This document shows, piece by piece, positions 52,741 through 62,500 of a DNA stretch of 64,000 nucleotides. Each line of letters begins with the position of its first letter. Position 1 is the first letter of the stretch. The notes under the pieces were generated by a model. It had not been told where the DNA came from, did no database searches, and saw only the letters and a program-made list of their open reading frames with translations. Made by a program: the position numbers and the translations under genes. The stretch covers positions 682,001 through 746,000 of the forward strand of contig CAVSKL010000002.1 of the NCBI GenBank assembly GCA_963728475.1, given 5' to 3'. This DNA comes from CAVSKL01 sp963728475 [NCBI: Candidatus Eiseniibacteriota bacterium] (GTDB lineage: Bacteria; Eisenbacteria; RBG-16-71-46; JABDJR01).

Positions 52741-53677
52741 TGTAATCGATCTCCATGGGCCCTCCCTTGAAATAGAGAGGGCAGCCCGCGCATCCCCCCT
52801 GATCCACGGGATCCGTTCTCTTCCTACCTTCGAACTCCCCACCGGGATTCCGCAGGAAGAAGTCGATGACGGCCCAGTCCCCCGGTTCCCGGACGATGTT
52901 CTGTCCGTTTCCGGTGTCGGTCCCGCCGAAGCGCTCGGTGTCGCCGACCGCCTCCTGGAGCTTGATGTTGCCCAGCTTGGCGCGGCGGTATCCCATGTCC
53001 AGGGCCACGGAGAAGCGGTGATTGAGCTGGAACGAGCCCCCGGTCATGAACGCGAAACCGGTCCCGGACCCGGTGGCCTTCCCCTCGCCGGAGAGTTCGG
53101 CCAGGTCGCCGTCCTGGAGAAAGTTGTTGGTGGTGAAGTCGTGGAGATGCCAGTCCACCGTACCCTTCCGGAGGAAGACCGGGCCGCCCCCCACGTAGAC
53201 CTGGGCCCGCGGAACGATGGGCTCGATGAACCGGAGGTGGTAGAGGAGGTACGGATAGTACATGGTCGCCCGGGAGTAGAACCGGGCGGCGGCCCAGGAC
53301 ACGTCGAACTCGCTCCGGGCGTTGATCCCGCCCCAGCTGAATCCCAGCTCCAGGCGCTTCAGGAAGGAGACGGGCGCGGTGGGATCGTCCTCGTTCGGGG
53401 ATTTCCCGAGCCGGTAACGGATGTCGGCCTGGGTGAGAACCCCCGCGTTCACGTGGTTCAGGCCCCGGACGTCGGAGCGGGAGAGGAACGTGTTGACCAC
53501 GTCGATGTTCTGGTTCACGTCACTCATGGAGGTGAGCTGGACTCCCAGCCCCGCTCCGATGGTGAGGCGGCCCACCCCCTCCTCGTCCACCAACTGCGCC
53601 CCGGCCGGGGCCGCCCGCAGGGCCAGGGCCAGGATCGCGACCACGGGTACCGCGCGACCAACCAACGTTCGGATCAT
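52700..53677 (-). CDS. Outer-membrane beta-barrel protein
   Basis: Product of 325 residues from an ATG with GAAGGAG upstream. The signal peptide VGRAVPVVAILALALRAAPAGA is followed by alternating amphipathic strands (GRLTIGAGLGVQLTSM, FLKRLELGFSWGGINA, RFYSRATMYYPYLLYHLRF, AQVYVGGGPVFLRKG, RFSVALDMGYRRAKLG). The chain ends in Phe (NLSFRVHF), the C-terminal signature recognised by BamA. One CAGC pair is present near the end. Function unknown. First gene of a coupled operon down to dapB and perhaps the CapK-like gene. Confidence 0.87.
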   Translation of the reverse strand: MIRTLVGRAVPVVAILALALRAAPAGAQLVDEEGVGRLTIGAGLGVQLTSMSDVNQNIDVVNTFLSRSDVRGLNHVNAGVLTQADIRYRLGKSPNEDDPTAPVSFLKRLELGFSWGGINARSEFDVSWAAARFYSRATMYYPYLLYHLRFIEPIVPRAQVYVGGGPVFLRKGTVDWHLHDFTTNNFLQDGDLAELSGEGKATGSGTGFAFMTGGSFQLNHRFSVALDMGYRRAKLGNIKLQEAVGDTERFGGTDTGNGQNIVREPGDWAVIDFFLRNPGGEFEGRKRTDPVDQGGCAGCPLYFKGGPMEIDYSGFFTNLSFRVHF

Positions 53678-53713
53678 GAATCAGCTCCTTCGAGGACCGG
53701 ATCTGCGGTGAAT

Positions 53714-53729
53714 CCTCCCCCGGGGGAGG
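53714..53729. other. 16-bp perfect palindrome in the barrel-gene leader
   Basis: CCTCCCCCGGGGGAGG lies about 37 nt upstream of the ATG. In the transcript it would form an 8-bp stem with no loop unless the ends fray. It may be a structural or protein-binding element. Confidence 0.4.
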
Positions 53730-53835
53730 TGTCCTTCGGGACGCGCCTGAGAGGGGCCGGCCCTGAAGCCGGTCTTGAACGTGAAATCCACCGCCTCCGC
53801 ACCGCTCAGCGGTAAGCCCGGAACAAACGCGCCGG

Positions 53836-53866
53836 AGTATACACCATGCTCCGGCCGAGGTGTCAA
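53836..53866 (-). promoter_or_regulatory. Promoter of the barrel/TPR/S55/asd/dapB operon
   Basis: On the minus strand, TTGACA (53861-53866), 19 bp, TATACT (53836-53841). The hexamers are strong but the spacing is 2 bp longer than usual. The leader would be about 150 nt. Confidence 0.5.
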
Positions 53867-53885
53867 CGCGCGCAGTCCCTTTTGG

Positions 53886-54335
53886 TTAGGGGCGGGGCGA
53901 GGCCTCCTCCGACGGGCCCGATTCCAGGAGCGGCAGCCCGAGGCCGGGGTCGGACCGCCGGAGCAGGTCGAGGTCCGTCTGGCGAAGGGCGAACTCCCCG
54001 GTGACCGCCACCGCCGCCCGGAACAGGTGCCCCCCGGCCACGCTGAAATCCGGGCGCATGAGAACCACGTGGGCATGGAGGACGGGGGCCCCGTCCCGGA
54101 GCGCCAGGTTCCCGGAGAGGGAGAGGAGCTCGGTGATCCCGTCCACCGTCCGGTGCTCGTACTCGCGGCGGTCCAGGTGGTAGAAGCCCACCTCGGCGTC
54201 CATGACCGCCCCGATCCCCTGGACCACGGCCCCACGCATCCCGCGCTCCCGGGCCAGGGCGGTGAGGGACGCGTGGATCTCCTCGCCCCGGAAGAGCCGG
54301 ACCAGGAGCCCGTCCTTTCCCGTGAACACCTTCAT
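53886..54335 (-). CDS. PPC/DUF296-domain protein
   Basis: Product of 149 residues from an ATG with GAAGGAGG upstream. FTGKDGLLVRLFRGEEIHASLTALARE, AVVQGIGAVMDAEVGFYHLD, ITELLSLSGNLALRDGAPVLHAHVVL and GHLFRAAVAVTGEFAL form the trimeric PPC (PD1-like) fold. In plants this domain is joined to AT-hooks in DNA-binding proteins. Bacterial single-domain members have unknown ligands. The conserved HAHVVL histidines lie in the putative metal- or ligand-binding cleft. The gene is divergent from the Yip1 gene and stands alone. Confidence 0.88.
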   Translation of the reverse strand: MKVFTGKDGLLVRLFRGEEIHASLTALARERGMRGAVVQGIGAVMDAEVGFYHLDRREYEHRTVDGITELLSLSGNLALRDGAPVLHAHVVLMRPDFSVAGGHLFRAAVAVTGEFALRQTDLDLLRRSDPGLGLPLLESGPSEEASPRP

Positions 54336-54366
54336 CGCCCCCTCCTTCCCGCCGTGAACCGGCTTC

Positions 54367-54395
54367 TTGACAGAAACCGGGCCCCTTCCTATTGT
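54367..54395 (+). promoter_or_regulatory. Promoter for the Yip1-family gene
   Basis: TTGACA (54367-54372), exactly 17 bp, TATTGT (54390-54395). The predicted leader is about 30 nt and contains AAGGAG before the ATG. Confidence 0.65.
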
Positions 54396-54431
54396 GCGGC
54401 TGCCTCCCGCCCATTTTCCAAGGAGAACGCC

Positions 54432-55148
54432 ATGGAAGCGACCGCGAACGTCATCGAACCCGCCCCCATGAGTCTACCCCAGCGCGTCCTGGGGATCTTC
54501 CTGTCCCCCCGCAAGGTTCTGGAATCGCTGCGGGATCGCCCGCGGCTACTGGGGGCGATCGTGGTGGTGGCGGTGGCGGCCGCCGCCGGCACCTACCTGG
54601 TCCGGAACGAGATCGTGAACCAGCAGGTCGACAAGATCCAGGCCAACCAGCGAATGACCCCGGAGCAGCAGGAGATCGCGATCGCCCGCACCGAGAAGAT
54701 CACCCCCATCGTGGTCCCGATCACCATCGTGCTGGGGGCGGTGGTGACTCCCTTCGTCATGGGGGCGGTGCTGCTCTTCCTGGCCAACGTGGTCCTGGGG
54801 GGGGGCGCGACCTACAAGCAGCTCACCGCCGGCTACGCCCACGTCCAGCTCATCGGCATTCTCAAGCTTCTGATCTGGGTTCCCCTGGTCCGGGCCCGGC
54901 ACACCGTGGAGATCCAGACCAGCCTGGCCGCGCTCCTCTCGCCGGACAAGAGCAAGACCTTTCTCTACCACCTCCTGTCCCGATTCGACGTGTTCGGCCT
55001 GTGGTCCCTGGCCCTGATGGTGATCACGGTCGCGGTGATGGGGCGGATGGCCACCCGGAAGGCGGCCACCGGGACGATCGCGTTGTGGGTGGTGTGGAGC
55101 GTGATCGTGGTGGCCCTGGGAACGGTGTTCGGGCGCTTCGGCGGCTGA
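54432..55148 (+). CDS. Yip1-domain membrane protein
   Basis: Product of 238 residues. The N-terminal segment SLPQRVLGIFLSPRKVLESLRDRP is the short amphipathic lead-in typical of bacterial YIP1 proteins. Five hydrophobic helices follow (RLLGAIVVVAVAAAAGTYLV, IVVPITIVLGAVVTPFVMGAVLLFLANVVLG and three later). The loop RFDVFGLWSLALM between the last helices matches the family. Bacterial Yip1 proteins have no established function. The gene is a single unit with a strong promoter and is convergent with the sugar-transferase gene. Confidence 0.88.
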   Translation: MEATANVIEPAPMSLPQRVLGIFLSPRKVLESLRDRPRLLGAIVVVAVAAAAGTYLVRNEIVNQQVDKIQANQRMTPEQQEIAIARTEKITPIVVPITIVLGAVVTPFVMGAVLLFLANVVLGGGATYKQLTAGYAHVQLIGILKLLIWVPLVRARHTVEIQTSLAALLSPDKSKTFLYHLLSRFDVFGLWSLALMVITVAVMGRMATRKAATGTIALWVVWSVIVVALGTVFGRFGG

Positions 55149-55154
55149 CCGCGA

Positions 55155-55886
55155 TCAGCGGGAGCCGCGCCGCCCCAGCACCACCGACAGGGTCTTCATG
55201 AGGATCTTGATGTCGAGGATGGGATGGCGGTTCTCGATGTAGAACAGGTCGTAGCGGAGCTTGGTCCGGACGTCGTCCAGGTCCTCGTCATAGGCGCGCT
55301 CCACCTGGGCCAGGCCGGTGATGCCGGGAGGCACGTCCAGGCGCCGCCGGTAACCGGGGACGCCCTCCACCAGCTGGTCCACGAAGTGGGGGCGTTCCGG
55401 CCGCGGCCCCACCAGGCGCATCTCCCCGCGCAGGACGTTGAAGAGCTGGGGCAGCTCGTCCACGCGGGTGAGCCGGAGAACGCGCCCCACCCGGGTGACC
55501 CGGGGATCGTTACTGGCCGCCCATACCGGCCCCGTCTTGGCCTCGGCGTCGGTGACCATGGTCCGGAACTTCCAGATCCGGAAGGGCCGCCCCGCCGCCT
55601 TGTGGCGGCGGCGCTCCACCGAGATCTCCTCGACCGGCCGTCCCTCCCGCCTCCGGTTCCACCCCACCCGCTCCTGGAGATAGAAGACGGGCCCCGGCGA
55701 GTCGATCTTGATGGCGGCGGCCACCGCCAGGAAGACCGGGGAGAGCGCGACCAGGATGAGGCTGGCCGCGGAGGATTCGAGCGCGCGCCGCCATAGCGGG
55801 TCCGAGACCCCGCCGTCCGGCTGGGCCCGGGCGGCGCCGCGGATCCGGCGTGCGGACGTTCCCTGAAAGCGTTCGGCGTATCCCAT
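55155..55886 (-). CDS. Undecaprenyl-phosphate sugar-1-phosphate transferase (bacterial sugar transferase)
   Basis: Product of 243 residues. One membrane-embedded helix (ASLILVALSPVFLAVAAAI) precedes the catalytic domain. IKIDSPGPVFYLQERVGWN, FRIWKFRTMVTDAE, RVGRVLRLTRVDELPQLFNVLRGEMRLVGPRPERP and LDVPPGITGLAQVE are the WbaP/PglC-type signatures, with the catalytic Asp-Glu pair in RVDELPQ. The enzyme loads the first sugar phosphate onto undecaprenyl phosphate to start exopolysaccharide synthesis. Such genes commonly lie with PrsK/PrsR and exosortase loci, which agrees with the regulators at 58908-62500. Confidence 0.93.
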   Translation of the reverse strand: MGYAERFQGTSARRIRGAARAQPDGGVSDPLWRRALESSAASLILVALSPVFLAVAAAIKIDSPGPVFYLQERVGWNRRREGRPVEEISVERRRHKAAGRPFRIWKFRTMVTDAEAKTGPVWAASNDPRVTRVGRVLRLTRVDELPQLFNVLRGEMRLVGPRPERPHFVDQLVEGVPGYRRRLDVPPGITGLAQVERAYDEDLDDVRTKLRYDLFYIENRHPILDIKILMKTLSVVLGRRGSR

Positions 55887-55942
55887 GGTGCACTCGAGAC
55901 GTGCGCCCTCCCCGAGCCCCGGGCAGGGCCTTGGTTTCTCGG

Positions 55943-57811
55943 TCAGAACGACGACGACGTCGTCAGGCTCACCACGTTGCTCCCGGTGGACTTGGAATCC
56001 GGTCCCTCGTCCACCACGAAGACGCGGTAGTAATAGAGCGTTCCCGGCTCCAGGGAGTCGTCCCGGAAGCCGGTGTCGGCGGAATCCAGGATCTCGCCGA
56101 CCAGGGTGGAGGCGGTGCTCACCGCCCCGGTGACGTCCCGGTACACCCGGTACGCCTGGAAATCGTGGGCGTTGCTCCGGGTCCAGCGCAGGGTGGCGCC
56201 GGTGGCGGTCACCGAGGTCGGGGCGTTCAGCGTCACCGCCGGCGGAGCCAGGTTCTGGGTCCGGGTCTGGATCTCGTTGCTTCGCGAGGCGAGCCCGGCG
56301 GTGTCCACCACGTACACCCGGTAGTGGTACTCGGTGTTCTCCTCGCGGCCGCCGTCGTCCACGAAGGTCCGGGTCTGGTCGGTGATCTCGGCCACCAGGC
56401 TGTCGCCGTCATCCACCGCCCCGTCGTGGTTGCGGTACACGCGGTAGGCGGCGAAATCGAGATCCACCGAGCGCGACCACGAGAGCGAAATGCGGTTGTA
56501 ACCCACCCCGTCCGGTACGTTCAGGGTGACCGGGAACGGCGGGCGCAGGTTGGGGACGTCGATCCGGACTTCGTTGGAACCGGCCTCCAGTCCCGCTCCG
56601 GTGCGCACGAACACCCGGTAGTAGTACGTGGCTCCCTCCTCCACGTCGGGATCGCCGAACTCGACCGTTCCCCGCGAGGTCACGGTTCCCGCCAGGTGGT
56701 CCGATTCGGTCACCCCGGGGGTGGTGTCGCGGTAGATGCGGTAGGCGGAGAAGTCGCCGTCCAGGCTCTGGGTCCACCGCACCGTCACCTTGGCCGGATC
56801 GGGAGGCTCGGCGGGAAGAAGCTCCACCAGCTGCACCGGGTCGGGCGCCTGACGCACGGTCAACGTGCGCGGCGCCGACAGCGGGGTCGCGACGTTGCCG
56901 GCGGCGTCGGTGAAGCTGCCCCGGACCGCCGCGCTGGTCACCGTCCCCCCGGCGGGGATCACCGCGTCGCGTTCGTAGATTCCGTCGCCGGGGGCGGAGT
57001 CCCCCGAGGTCCCGTCGTCGAAGAGGCGGAGACCGCTGAACACGCTGGTCACGTCGATGGCCGCCTGCCCCCCCCGTTCCCCCGCGTCCACCCGGAAGTG
57101 CACGGCGTCGCCGGGCTGGCGCACCGTCGCGCCGTCGAAGCTCACCGAGTTGATCACCGCCCGGGTATCGAGGGTGATCGAATCGAAGACCGGGAACGAC
57201 TCGTTGCCGTCGGAGGTGCGGAAACGGGCGTAGACCGTCTTGTCGCCGTCGCCCGGGCTGAAGGTCCAGGTCCAGCCGCCGGAGTAGACCCGCCAGGGTT
57301 CACCGGGGAACCCCGGGTCCTCGGAGAGCTGAACCGCGGTGGTGTTGGAGGGCCCGCTCAGCGTCGCCTGCACGAAGCGCTGGTTGGTGACCGGAATCCC
57401 GTTGGCGAGGACGATGGTGAAGAGACCCGGCTCGACGTCGACCTCGGCGCTCCGCTTGCCGAAACGGTTGTTCCGGCCCGAGGAGATCTCGTAGGCGTAG
57501 GTGTGCCCGGTCCGCACCTGGCGGTCGGTGAAGGTGCGGTCGGGGACCCGGCCCACCAGCTCGTAGTCCGAGACCGGGTCGTCGGTCTGCTTGCGGAAGA
57601 CCGCGAACTCGTCCACCTGCACTCCCGAGGGACCGGTCCAGGTCAACTCCACCCGGTCGGGGGCGACCAGGGCGCCGATCGAGTCGGGGGGGGCCAGATC
57701 GGACCCGTTCCGGGGGTCCAGGGGATTGTTGAATTGGGGATCGGTGGTCCGGGTGGAACAGCCCACCAGGATCACGGCGGCCGCGATCCAGAGTCCGCGC
57801 CGAGCACGCAT
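55943..57811 (-). CDS. Lipoprotein with four FN3-type modules
   Basis: Product of 622 residues from the ATG at 57809-57811, overlapping the preceding stop (TGATG). The signal peptide ends AAVILVGC, a lipobox. Four fibronectin-III-like modules are visible by their repeated WTxS..DFxAYRxYR pattern: VELTWTGPSGVQVDEFAVF, VRWTQSLDGDFSAYRIYR, LSWSRSVDLDFAAYRVYR and LRWTRSNAHDFQAYRVYR. Between the first and second lies a Y_Y_Y/Big-like segment with SGDSAPGDGIYERDAVIP. It probably acts in surface adhesion or display. The modules are similar enough to have arisen by duplication. Confidence 0.88.
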   Translation of the reverse strand: MRARRGLWIAAAVILVGCSTRTTDPQFNNPLDPRNGSDLAPPDSIGALVAPDRVELTWTGPSGVQVDEFAVFRKQTDDPVSDYELVGRVPDRTFTDRQVRTGHTYAYEISSGRNNRFGKRSAEVDVEPGLFTIVLANGIPVTNQRFVQATLSGPSNTTAVQLSEDPGFPGEPWRVYSGGWTWTFSPGDGDKTVYARFRTSDGNESFPVFDSITLDTRAVINSVSFDGATVRQPGDAVHFRVDAGERGGQAAIDVTSVFSGLRLFDDGTSGDSAPGDGIYERDAVIPAGGTVTSAAVRGSFTDAAGNVATPLSAPRTLTVRQAPDPVQLVELLPAEPPDPAKVTVRWTQSLDGDFSAYRIYRDTTPGVTESDHLAGTVTSRGTVEFGDPDVEEGATYYYRVFVRTGAGLEAGSNEVRIDVPNLRPPFPVTLNVPDGVGYNRISLSWSRSVDLDFAAYRVYRNHDGAVDDGDSLVAEITDQTRTFVDDGGREENTEYHYRVYVVDTAGLASRSNEIQTRTQNLAPPAVTLNAPTSVTATGATLRWTRSNAHDFQAYRVYRDVTGAVSTASTLVGEILDSADTGFRDDSLEPGTLYYYRVFVVDEGPDSKSTGSNVVSLTTSSSF

Positions 57812-58907
57812 CAAGACATCCTCCAGACGAGCTCCGCGCGGAACCCGCCCTCATCCGGCGATACCCCCCAGCTCAGCGCCCGGGGCTCGGAGTTCCCCGG
57901 CCCCAGCGTGCCGGCGTCGATCACGTTCCACAGGTAGACGCCCACGGTGGCGCCCACCAGGCCCCAGCGCAGGCGGTTGCGGCTCCGGGTCCGGTCCCCG
58001 TCGTCCTGGAGCCGGGACCGCCACACCGAGGTCTCCGTCTCGGTTTCGGCCGCATCGTAGCGACGTTGAGCGTCGTTCTGCCGGCGGCGCGCCGCCAAGA
58101 ACGATTGCTGGGCGACGATGGAACCCGCCCCCAGGAGCATCGCCGCGGTGGTGAACCGGTTACCCCGCTGGGGGTGGCCAAGATAGCGTTGTCCCGCCCC
58201 CGGCACCAGGATGCTGCGGACCGTCGCCCCGAACCGTCCTCCCCCGGGTCCGACCAGGGTGTAGTTTCCGTGCCCGCCGTCCCGAAGTCCCGGGGAGGGG
58301 GTCAGGATCCACGATTCGAGCGCCGCTCCCGCCCAGACCGCCCCCAGGTAGGCCCCCCACATGTTCCGAAGGTTCTTCTCGTCGGCCACCCGGTCGTTGG
58401 CGGCCAGAATGTCCAGGCGCGCCTGGTCGATCGCGGTGGGAGACACCGCGGCGTTGTAGCGCTCCCGGGCCAGGTCGGCGTCCCGCTGCGCGTCGTGGAG
58501 GCGCACCGCCTTCCAGACCGTGCCGGTGGCCCCGGCCACCCCGCCGGCGGCGAAGAGCAGTCCGCGGGTCTCCGCGCCCTGGCGGAAGAAGGTGACCCCG
58601 GGAGGCAGGAGCACCGCCTCGGGGCCGACCAGCCGGCCCAGGTGGAGGGTCCCGTCCACGCCCCGGGTGAGCCGGCCCATGGCGTGCCCGGTTCCCGCCG
58701 CGCCCACCCGCAGGCGATAGCGTCCGGCGGGGACGTCGGCCAGGGAGATCGGCGTGCTCCCGGAGATCTTCACCGGTCCCGAGAGCTTCACCGAGAGGCC
58801 CGCGGGCGAGGAAGTCAGGTTCGGCCCGGGTCCGGGTGCCGCCCCCGCCGGGAGCGCGACGGCCAGGATGGCGGCCGCCGCGGCGGCCACGCTGACGAGA
58901 TTCCGCA

Positions 58908-58908
<1 letters not shown>
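57811..58908 (-). CDS. DUF5683-like exported/membrane protein
   Basis: Product of 365 residues from a GTG overlapping the regulator stop (TAGTG), with AAGGAGG upstream. The signal peptide NLVSVAAAAAAILAVALPAGAA is followed by a PEGA-like beta module (GPVKISGSTPISLADVPAGRYRLRVG). The second half has helices and the SILVPGAGQRYLGHPQRG motif typical of DUF5683 and of outer-membrane-linked proteins in the FCB group. Two hydrophobic helices near the end anchor it. Function unknown. It is coupled between the FN3 lipoprotein and the response regulator. Confidence 0.78.
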
Positions 58909-60325
<1,417 letters not shown>

Positions 60326-60329
<4 letters not shown>

Positions 60330-62500
60330 GATTTCCGTCCTTGGCCGGTGGGCACCGGCGGCGGGGTGGGCCGGGGCACGGCGGCGCGGCGGGCGCACTG
60401 GAGGATCACCCGGAACACGGTGCCTTCGCCGGGGATGCTCCGGACCTGGATCTCACCCCCGTGCGCCTCGACGATGCTTCGCACCTGGTAGAGGCCCAAC
60501 CCCAGGCCCTTCTTCTTGGTGGTGGCGAACGGCCGGAAGAGCTTCTCGCGCTGGAAGGCCTCGTCCATTCCCGGTCCGGTGTCCTCCACCGTCAGCACCA
60601 CCGTGCGGCCGCCGTTGCCCGCCACCCGCACCACCTGGGTGCGCACGGTGAGGGTGCCGCGGCCGTCCATGGCGTCCACGGCGTTCCCGACCAGGTTCTC
60701 CACCACCCGGGTGAGGAGCGAGGCGTCTCCGGCCACGAACTCCGCCGCCACCAGGTCCCGCTCCACCGTCAGCGATTGCCGCCGGGAGAGCTGGAGCGCG
60801 GCCAGCGCCCGCACCACCACCTCGTTCATGTCCACCGCCCCCTCGGTGATGCGCGGGCCCTGCCGGAGCTCCGAAAGGCGCTTGACCATCCTTTCCATGC
60901 GCTCGGTGACCGCGGCCAGGTCCTCCACCGCCTCGCGCTGGAATTCGGGATTGCCCATGTGGATCCGCATGTTCTGCACGATCAGCCGGAGCGGTGAGAG
61001 GTAGTTCTTGAGATCGTGCAGGATCATGCTGCTCCACTGGGACAGGAGCTGCATCTCCCGGGCCTCGGAGAGGTCGCGCGCAAGCTCCATGGAGCGGTAG
61101 ACCGCCGCCACCTGGGCGGCCATGCAGTCCAGGAGATCGAGGTCCTCGTAGCTGAACCGGTCGTCGGGATGGCTGCGCTCGAGACCCACCAGCCCCAGGA
61201 GCTCGCGCCCCACGAAAAGCGGAGCGATCACCTGGCTGGCGGTGTGCTCCAGCCACTCCTGGTTCTCCACGTAGATCGGGATGTACTCGAGATCGTCGCG
61301 CTGGCGGTCCAGCAACAGCGGGCGCCGTTCCTCCTCCAGCTTCCGGCAGAGGGGGCTGGAGTCGAGGAGGAGGGCGTCCCGGTCATCCTTGCCCCGGCCG
61401 ATCCGGGGGCGCAGCACCGAACCCCCGCGCTCCCGCATCGACAACGTGACCTGGTCGGCGAGGAAGACCTCACGGAAGAGGGCTTCCGCCTCCACCAGCA
61501 CCCCGTCGGATCCGTGTCCCGGCTCCAGGGTGCGGGTAACCCGGAACCACTGCGCGCGGTAGTCGTAGCGGTTCACGTAGAAGTTGCGGTCGATGAAACG
61601 CCGCAGGGAGCGCTGGAACCGGTTCGAGAGCAGGAACGCCGCCGCGAACAGGATCACCAGGAAGATGAAAGAGACCGTCACCACCTGGCCCGGGGTCCAG
61701 CGGGTGAGGCTGGCAAGCTGGGCGGCCAGCCCCATGGCCAGGACGTAGAGGGCGGCGGCGAACGCGGTGAAGGAGGAGTAGACCACGCTCCGCGAGACCG
61801 GGACCGAGGTGTCGGCGAGGGTCCCGCGCAGGAAGCTGTAGGAGACCAGGATCGCGGCGACCGTCAGCGGCACCACCGCCGCCACCAGGTTGTCGATCTC
61901 GATCGCCGAGTACAGGAGTCCGGTGGTCAGGACGTAGGTGTAGAACCCCAGAACCCCGAACAGCCCCAGAATGCCCGCCCGCAGGCGGACGCGGGCCTCG
62001 CCCCCGGCCAGCCGGTAGGTGCTCTCCATGTTGTAGCCCACGAACACCGCGCCCACCAGGAGGTAGCTCAGGTACGCCTTTCCCATCGGGCCGAGGAGCA
62101 CCGAGCCGCTCCCCGCGTTCCAGCGGTAGCCCGAGACGAACTGCTCCTGCCGGAGGAGGAAGATGGAGACGATTCCCAGCGCGGTGAGGCCGATGAAGGT
62201 GCGGACGCTGTTGCGGATGGAAGCGGAGGCGCTCTCCCGTCCCATGACCAGGCTGAAGAGGTAGGTGCTGATCATGACCGGGGCGCCCATCCCCACCAGC
62301 AGGTAGACCCAACCCCGCACGCCGGGGTCGGCTCCCATCCGGACCAGCTTCCAGGTCACGGCGAGGAAGCCGACCACGCACAGGCCGGCCAGCCCGGTCA
62401 GGCTGAAAGCCAGCCCCGAGCGGTGGCGGAGATAGGCGGCGCCCACCGGTATCATCGCCACCACCATCCCGGCCAGGAGAGCGGTTTCGCGGATACTCAT
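60326..62500 (-). CDS. PrsK-like membrane histidine kinase
   Basis: Product of 724 residues. The ATG overlaps the TPR-gene stop (ATGA). Residues about 1-290 hold eight to ten transmembrane helices. A GAF-type domain follows at about 330-480 (VILVEAEALFR, LLGLVGLERSHPDDRFSYEDLDLLDCMAAQVAAVYRS as landmarks). The phosphoacceptor segment SMILHDLKNYLSPLRL has His at about 495. The ATPase domain has NLVGNAVDAM, VEDTGPGMDEA and GLGLGLYQVRSIVEAHGG. The layout matches the PrsK kinase of XrtA/PEP-CTERM exopolysaccharide systems. Its regulator is the next gene, so the pair forms one two-component system. The signal is unknown. Confidence 0.9.
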
